A DNA stretch of 64,000 bases from Rhipidocladum racemiflorum (Eukaryota; Streptophyta; Magnoliopsida; Poales; Poaceae), in assembly GCA_036346355.1 (NCBI GenBank), contig CM070569.1, positions 57,560,561 through 57,624,560 of the forward strand. Reading direction: 5' to 3'. Below the pieces are notes generated by a model. That model did not search any database and was not told where the DNA came from. It worked only from the letters and a program-made list of their open reading frames with translations. A program made the position numbers and the translations under genes. This document shows, one piece after another, positions 58,201 to 64,000 of the stretch; the first letter of the stretch is position 1; each line of letters opens with the position of its first letter.

Positions 58201-59445
58201 TACTACTTTAATACTCCCTCCATTCAATATTCATATCATTCCACAATTTCGAGACAGCTTTTAACAGTTTTTTTTCTCCCTTTGCATACCCCTCCCATTC
58301 GTTACTCCCATTGTTATTTATTATTGAGGATTAGAGTGACACACACCATCCAAGAGCAATAAGTGAGCTAATGAATAAGAGCGATTCGATCATGTATCTT
58401 GGTTGAATTGCAAAACCTTAAATGTCATATATTCAGGAACGGAGGGTGTGCACCTCAATCCGATAGACAAGGGCAAGTGAAAGCAATTACCAATCTCGGT
58501 AACAGTTGATGCACATGGCATGGTTGCAATTTGGGAGGACCATCTTGGTGCAAGTCTCCAAGCAAATGCCGCACTCATCTTCCCTGTCAGCATCCTTATC
58601 ATCGGCATAAAGCCTCCGGGCGCGGCCTGCGGTGGCGTCCTTGCACCACCCTTTCTCCTTGCATCCTTTCTCCATCAGGTTGCCCTCGAGTTGTTGCAAG
58701 AATGGATATATTATAGCTGCATTAATTCCATGGCCCCAAAATTACATGGTATCAGTGCAAGATGAAAGTCTCAAACTGAAGGCCTTCCAACTGTGTGCTA
58801 TGCATACCGTAGAATTCTTTAAGGCTTGCCCGCCTTTCGATGGTGGATATGGAGGCATCCTCATCAACAAAAACCTGCAGGTTAAACCAAAGACATGTCA
58901 ACATCATTACATGGAACAAAAATATCTGGAAATGAGACCCAACCCATAAATTTCAAGACTTGTAACAAGCATGAATGCAATACCTCATACACAAGAACCT
59001 CAAGAAGGCCTAGGTAACTAGGGAGGGTGTATGAAAGGGAGCAACTGCAGTCCATCCACTGGATAAGGTTAAGGATGATTGGAGCCATGGAGCTGTAGGA
59101 CAGCCTCATCTGCACACAGGCACCACCATAGGCCCTGTGTATAGCATGCGCCCTGAAAAAAAGAATCACCGATCCATCACTACATGCCTACAACATCAAC
59201 ACACTGCCCCCACAAATTCCAGCAGACATGTCAAAATAAACCCAGAAAAATTCATGAATAAAAGGGTAAACTACCCTTTTTCTACTTCTTTTCGCAGAAA
59301 ACCAAGGAACAAAAGAGAACATCAAGAATCAAGAAGGCATGAAAAGGAAAGGAGAAGAAGATTACAGGGTGTTGGCATGGTGGATATCAGCTTCAAGGGC
59401 CTTGAGAGAGCCCCTGAGGGACAAAGGCCTACCACCATGAAACAT
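55224..59445 (-). CDS. C3HC4 RING-type E3 ubiquitin ligase, AIRP2-like
   Basis: AIRP2-type proteins are cytosolic E3 ligases; the Arabidopsis member acts in abscisic-acid and drought responses. Any such role here is inferred from family. Five exons on the minus strand join in phase: 59445-59366, 59152-58984, 58874-58808, 58716-58491, 55434-55224. The product is 250 residues, close to the family length of about 240. It starts MFHGGRPLSLRGSLKALEADI. A family-typical block GACVQMRLSYSS lies near residues 36-47 and RRASLKEFYG near 97-106. The RING has C154, C157, C169, H171, C174, C177, C188, C191, all eight zinc ligands present. The conserved tail is LPLIVPDNV near 229-237. Intron 4 (3.06 kb) splits the RING between the sixth and seventh ligands inside the codon for W181, and carries a hAT element, a SINE and a Stowaway. 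Confidence 0.9.
55968..56968. mobile_element. non-autonomous hAT element, 1 kb, in RING gene intron 4
   Basis: Inverted ends CATGGTTATCATGGCG and CGCCGTGATATCAATG pair with 3 mismatches in 16. The 8-bp target duplication GCCACATG is perfect (55960-55967 and 56969-56976). Subterminal zones are arrays of GGCGCCTAGGCG-type words. The middle (about 56430-56690) is a purine-rich GGAGGCGGAGG tract whose long open frames are low-complexity and not genes. Confidence 0.82.
57425..57586. repeat. dispersed repeat, copy 2, in RING gene intron 4
   Basis: 57425-57523 (GTAGTATAAAATGTGTAGTAG... to GTATAAGTAAACTCTAG) is the reverse complement of the second block of 54674-54832. 57529-57586 (CCATTGGATC... TGTACCGTAAAAGAGCT) matches its first block in the same direction. 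Confidence 0.5.
57618..57810 (-). mobile_element. tRNA-derived SINE in RING gene intron 4
   Basis: On the minus strand there is a pol III box A-like TAGCTCGATGGCAAGG and, about 35 bp later, a box B-like GAGTTCGAACC. The minus-strand 3' end has a short A run (57618-57622 on the + strand are T). A perfect 14-bp target duplication AATTTCCAAACTTT flanks it at 57604-57617 and 57811-57824. The length of 193 bp fits a plant SINE. The family (for example Au) is not confirmed. Confidence 0.8.
58214..58449. mobile_element. Stowaway-like MITE in RING gene intron 4
   Basis: Left end CTCCCTCCATTCAATATTCAT follows TA at 58212-58213. The right end contains ATATTCAGGAACGGAGGG, its imperfect complement. The right-hand TA is lost. 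It ends about 40 bp from exon 4. Confidence 0.6.
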
Positions 59446-59842
59446 GGCTTCTCAGGGAGCTAAGCCAACCTATGCTTTCCTTTCCCCCTATGCTGAATGA
59501 AGTCTGCAACAACACACAGAGACTTGGGACAGGAAGAGGGCCAAGCAGGACGCAACAAGCAAGCAAGCAAGAAGAAGGCTAACAAGAAAGAAAGAAAGAA
59601 AGAAGCAAGCTGTTTTGGTAAGAAGCAAGCTTGTTTTGGTTTGGGTTTGTGGGAAAGTAGCTTTGGGGAAACCGTGAAGAGCCTTTTTGTCCTATGGCCC
59701 TGGCCCCTTTGGTTTTATAACAAGAGAGCAAGGACATGCCTGCAATTTGCAATTGCAAGGGAAGGGAGAGAGAGAGGCTACACAAAATACGGGCACATAG
59801 AATTCTTGTTATATAAAAGAGATAAAGATAAGATTGAGAAAC
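59446..59842 (-). promoter_or_regulatory. RING gene upstream region and 5' leader
   Basis: Sequence upstream of the start codon at 59445. GAAAGAAAGAAA repeats at 59586-59604 and a GGGAGAGAGAGAGG run near 59764 would read as pyrimidine-rich leader on the minus strand. No clear TATA box. Confidence 0.35.
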
Positions 59843-59985
59843 GAGAGGCGCTTCTATGCTTTTCCTTTTAGTACAAGTTGCACAAATCTTGAAGCAAGCG
59901 AAGGGATAAGTAATCACCATCTACCCTTCATTCATGCTTTAATAGTTGTGCAACTTTTAAAAGGAAGAGCATAGAAGCATCTCTG
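59843..59985 (-). mobile_element. Mutator-type MITE, copy 3, upstream of the RING gene
   Basis: The 143-bp element has inverted ends GAGAGGCGCTTCTATGCTTT and AGCATAGAAGCATCTCTG. A perfect 9-bp target duplication TTGAGAAAC lies at 59834-59842 and 59986-59994. A 9-bp duplication is the Mutator hallmark. It is the best-preserved of three family copies in the window. Confidence 0.82.
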
Positions 59986-61702
59986 TTGAGAAACATGTTA
60001 TTTACTATTTAACAAATGATATTGTAGATGGTTTTATATTGTGTATTATTATATAGATAATCTATTAATCGTATGAGAGATCATCATAGATAACTATATA
60101 GACAATCTATTATATAAGTTGTCTTTCCTATCCATGACATATACATGACATGGAGTGCATGCTCGGAGACAATAGAAAAAAAAAGTGAGCGTACTGAGGA
60201 GCAGTTATGAGCCAATTCTCCTGATTCTCACCCTGTACAATTTTCTACCTTAGCTAACTTTTTAATATCTAGGAAAATGTTTTTTTAGAACGAACGTCTT
60301 ATATTGAATCTTGAAATAAACTCTTGGAGAAGTTAAAAAGGCTGAAAATATTTCCAAAGAAGGCTCAAAAAGAAAATGTGAAAAATGAAAGGGTCGAAAA
60401 TTTAAGGAGTGTATAGATTGAGGATTGGATGGTGGTGATGAGGCCTCGGAGCCTCTGGAGGGTGCCGATGACAAAGAAGGGTCTTGGACTCTTGTGGTGA
60501 CTGGGGAGGTGGCTGCTTGGCCTTATCCACCACCAGCCCGCCGAGACCTACCGTCCGTTTCTCGGGACCCACTTTCAAGTTTCAAATGATCATATTTGGG
60601 GCAGCTTCATCTTCCATGGCAGTCTAGAAGTCGAAAGTGGTCCTAAGACTATCTCGAGCAATTTCTCTTCATTCTATTCCTTCCCTATTCCTTTTCCCAT
60701 ATTCATTCACTTTATTTTCTACTAACTCCAACAGCATCCCCTCAAGAGAATTTGTGTAGGGATTGGAGAGAGAATCCATTTCTAGTGAGATTCACTGTTT
60801 GAATCCCTTCTCAAGGGAATCCGCTGGAGCACTTGGATCTTTTCGCGAAGGGATTTGGAGGGGAAAAGGAAGCTGTTGGAGATAGTTTAAGTAGGTTTCT
60901 TCGTAGCTGAAAGTTAAAAAAATCAGTAGGTTATTTGTATCGGACAAAACGAAAAAATCAAGATTTGGTCTGGAATAGTTTTCCGTGGTATTGAGAGGCT
61001 AGAGTTCTGACTTTATTGTTAGAGATAAAAAAAAATATCCCCTGCTGCCAAGTATAAAACCTCAAACTTTACCCTTCTCATCTTCATTTTCGATCCGCAC
61101 CCTCTCACATATAAAAATTAGACTGACAAACACTAAACGTCTTCAGCCATTTAGTCATGCGGTCCAGCCAAAAGCTACTTCTAAAAAAACTACAACCATA
61201 CTACACAAGAACCTATGTTACGTAGAAATTATATTGCCTTCATGAACACAAATACGTCTATATTACCATTTTTCAATTCAAGAGTGCCTACACGAACATT
61301 GTGAAAAAAAAATACAAACTTTATTTAGCGTAGTGTTACTCTAAGTGATGTAACTTGATCTAAAGGTATTAGTTCCTTGTTAAGCCAGTGGGTTATGAAA
61401 GGGTTTTCTTCAGCTCTATCCTTGAAACTGTATCTAATTTCGAAACAGGTAATATGGTTATCACGTAAATTGACAACTAGAGATACGTTACGTTTGTGTT
61501 GCGTTTTTAGTTTAGCATTGAGGACTATACATTTATGTATAATTCACTTTGAAGATATCCAAATTCGGGATTGGATTCGGAGTAGATAATATCCGCTAAA
61601 TACGGGAGGGGATTCGGAGATTGTGTTTTTTTTTTCTATTCAGATATCCTGCAAGGCTCAGTCTATTCATTATATGTTTTCTATGGCAGCCCATTTATCT
61701 TA
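59986..61702. other. unassigned intergenic sequence
   Basis: AT-rich DNA with no recognised gene. ATATAGATAATCTATTA-type palindromic words occur near 60050-60120. Open stretches at 60262-60474 and 61377-61589 show no family. Confidence 0.3.
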
Positions 61703-61943
61703 CTCCCTCCGTTTCTTTTTATAAGGCGTATTTGGTTTCGTTAGGACAAGGCTTTGACCAACAATTACTCTATTAGCATATAATTTTTATGACACAAAAT
61801 TGATATTAGCAGATTTGTATTCAAAAGTACTTATATATAATTATGATTTTGTATTGCATAAATGATATATTAATGAAGTAATTATTGGTCAAAGTCTTGT
61901 CCTAACGAAACCAAATACGCCTTATAAAAAGAAACGGAGGGAG
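61703..61943. mobile_element. Stowaway MITE
   Basis: Near-perfect long inverted ends (CTCCCTCCGTTTCTTTTTAT at the left, ATAAAAAGAAACGGAGGGAG at the right) continue inward through GGCGTATTTGGTTTCGTTAGG and its complement. TA flanks at 61701-61702 and 61944-61945. Textbook structure; the arms are little diverged. Confidence 0.93.
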
Positions 61944-61945
61944 TA

Positions 61946-63001
61946 ATAATTAGTTGATTCTATAGATACTCAAGTAGCATATTCTTTTAATGATGTCTAC
62001 TGGGTTTGGTTGCTATATAACTTGTTATTATGGTCATATATTCATACGGTTTGATTCAACATATATTGCTCTATGTATGTATACATTATTCGTACATCTT
62101 TATTCGTTTATAAGCCGAATCTGTCCCATATATATATCCTGAATAATCTAGATTGTATCTGTATCTGATTAGTCCTATCCGATTCCAAATTCAAAAAATA
62201 TATAATTAAAATACAAAAAAAAAATACAATATCCACCCGTATCTGTTTCCACCCCTAAATCCCTAAAAGCAGCAGAGTTGGCCCCACACATCCCCACTAC
62301 AGAAAAGGCAAGAATATATGATATCTCTGCAGCATCACAGATCAAAGCCACGACGAATAGCCCTGGACTGGTCAGCTCAGCCCAAGGATGAGGGCTTTGC
62401 CTTTTGCCTCAGCATTGCTACCCTACTTCATCATTCCAGATTCCTTTTGCCCCTAGATTTTTGGTTCCTGTCCTTGCGAAATTTATACTGGAAACTTTAT
62501 GGATTTATGCATATGAATACTAGAGAGCAATTATACAGAGATGAATGATAATGTTATACTCGTTGAAAAAGAGATGGGGAATTCACATTTGGTCGTCACT
62601 TTAGCCCAGCTGCCGACTGGTGACTGTGACTTGGAATCAAAGAAAGAACAAAAGAAAATACTTTCGGTAAGGCAAGCTATGATGTCATAGATGTTATCAG
62701 ACATCGCGAAGACCATATAGGCAATTGCATCGGTCAGAGCAGCAACAAGAACAACAAGGGAGAAAAGAAATTAAAGCAGGGTTAGATACATGTTAGTTGA
62801 AATCTGGAGCCCACATAGAGAGACTTTATTTTTCTTATAAAAAATGTATACCTTATGGGACTGCACATGTGGGGAAAAAAATATGTGGCATCTGATGCTT
62901 GTAGCATCTCTTACAAAAACTCGATACATGGCGAATATAGATTTCAAAGCAATTAAATCTTTTTCTCCCCCCTCCACAACAAATACATACCATATGTTTT
63001 T
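61946..63001. other. unassigned intergenic sequence
   Basis: No gene or bounded repeat is recognised. A short GC-moderate stretch at 62270-62480 has open frames without family features. Confidence 0.3.
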
Positions 63002-63227
63002 AGAGGGAGACTAGGGAACGGTATACCGTTCCAACGATATAGCCGTGAAACTTATGAAACTTATCAGTTTCTGTGCTGGTTTCATGAGTTTCAGTCTTTA
63101 GTTTCATCGGTTTCATGTTTTATCAGTTTTTAGTGCTAAGTTTTATGAGTTTCAGTGTAAAAATTCATAAGTTTCATGAGTTTCAGAGGTATACCGTTCC
63201 TACGGTATACCGTTTCTTAGTTTTTCT
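63002..63227 (+). mobile_element. nested-palindrome element, copy B
   Basis: Same family as 17250-17467 and same orientation. The inner palindromes are mutated (CCGTTCCAACGATATAG at the left, CCGTTCCTACGGTATACC at the right), so this is the most diverged of the three copies. Confidence 0.65.
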
Positions 63228-63254
63228 GATGTTTTTATTCTAATAGAGATGCTA

Positions 63255-63558
63255 CTCCCTCCGTCCAAATTTATAAGATATATTTCGGTCACCCAAAAGG
63301 TTCAACTCTTAGGTCAATTTTCGATTTCATTTAGTCGATGGTTCTTAGGCTCTCGCACTCCAGACATGCTACACCGAAAGTCGTTTGAGAATAATTTGGA
63401 GTGGTTGAGAACAGCTATTTAGATTAATTAGTTGCCTCAGTTCATAGGGATTCCCGTCGTGTAAATTGTCCGTTCTGGTGAAAACTTACAAAGTTTCACA
63501 CAACGGAAGGGAGAGGGACTGCCTCAGTTCCCATATGTTCCATATATTCTTTAGGGAG
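63255..63558. mobile_element. Stowaway-like element between copies B and C
   Basis: It starts CTCCCTCCGTCCAAATTTAT after TA (63253-63254), and a short GGGAG then TA (63559-63560) closes the right side. Only the terminal few bases pair, so the right end is uncertain. Confidence 0.4.
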
Positions 63559-63698
63559 TAGTATTGTCACTTGAGGCCATATAGAAAATAGATAAAAAAC
63601 TATATATCGGTGTACCTTCCATCACCAACTAATGTGATAGTTTGTAGCCGTCGGATTCCTTTGCGATATATATATGTGAATGTGATCCCATATGTTTT

Positions 63699-63924
63699 AG
63701 AGAGTGACTAGGCAACGGTATACCGTTGCAACGGTATAGCCATGAAACTTATGAAACTTATCAGTTTCAGTGCTGGTTTCATGAGTTTCAGTGTTTAGTT
63801 TCATCAGTTTCATGTTTTATCAGTTTTTAGTGCTAAGTTTCATGAGTTTCAGTGCAAAAAATCATAAGTTTCATGAGTTTCAGAGGTATATCGTTGCAAC
63901 GGTATACCGTTTTTTAGTTTTTCT
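63699..63924 (+). mobile_element. nested-palindrome element, copy C
   Basis: Same family as 17250-17467, nearly identical to it across the left end and core and in the same orientation. It lies 471 bp beyond copy B. Flanking sequences of A and C differ outside AGAGAGTGACTAGG at the left and TTTAGTTTTTCTG at the right, which sets the element ends. Confidence 0.68.
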
Positions 63925-64000
63925 GTATGTTTTATTTGTTCTTGCCGTTTCTTCAAATTATCCCAATAGACAGTCTCCACCACTCAAAGCTTAACCACAC

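Noticed and set aside
1..64000. CRISPR arrays or phage-type defence systems
   Set aside because: Repeats present are microsatellites, minisatellites and transposons; gene structure is eukaryotic throughout.

Overview
This is a stretch of plant nuclear DNA, almost certainly from a grass (Poaceae). The supporting signs are GC-rich first exons, many-exon genes with GT-AG introns, and a dense load of Stowaway-, Tourist- and hAT-type miniature transposons, a small Helitron, LINE fragments, a tRNA-derived SINE, and Ty3/gypsy and Ty1/copia LTR elements. The genus cannot be fixed from the sequence alone. There is no bacterial-type operon, CRISPR array or rRNA.

Four host genes are well supported, each with a complete reading frame across joined exons. 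(1) VPS53, a GARP tethering-complex subunit, + strand, 4167-15330, 24 exons, 833 residues. (2) A ceramide glucosyltransferase (GT21), + strand, 28276-33177, 14 exons, 517 residues. (3) A cytosolic class I fructose-bisphosphate aldolase, + strand, 42815-44622, 2 exons, 358 residues. (4) A C3HC4 RING E3 ligase of the AIRP2 type, - strand, 55224-59445, 5 exons, 250 residues. They are unrelated housekeeping or signalling genes and do not form a functional cluster.

Layout: 1-2715 is the 5' end of a decayed minus-strand gypsy element (LTR, primer-binding site, gag). 2.7-4.2 kb is AT-rich tandem repeat followed by the VPS53 5' region. 15.3-28.3 kb is a repeat-rich gap holding LINE pieces, several MITEs, a 1-kb cluster of one foldback element bracketed by microsatellites, and AT-rich segments built on an AAAATCGGT-like motif. 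33.2-42.8 kb holds a 2.2-kb nested duplication, a Helitron, a hAT element and four MITEs. One 41-bp minisatellite there has been split by two MITEs. 44.6-54.7 kb is a retroelement junction: a hexose-transporter fragment sits behind a copia LTR and primer-binding site, next to a copia pol fragment, next to a 5'-truncated chromovirus with a 3.07-kb 3' LTR. 54.7-64 kb holds the RING gene, whose 3-kb intron carries a hAT element and a SINE with perfect target-site duplications, followed by more MITEs.

No obviously new biochemical system is encoded here. The points most worth following are structural: a three-copy nested-palindrome element, the foldback cluster, the minisatellite in which two insertions can be undone on paper, the LTR/primer-binding-site/transporter fusion, and recurring AT-rich repeats that I cannot assign to a known family.
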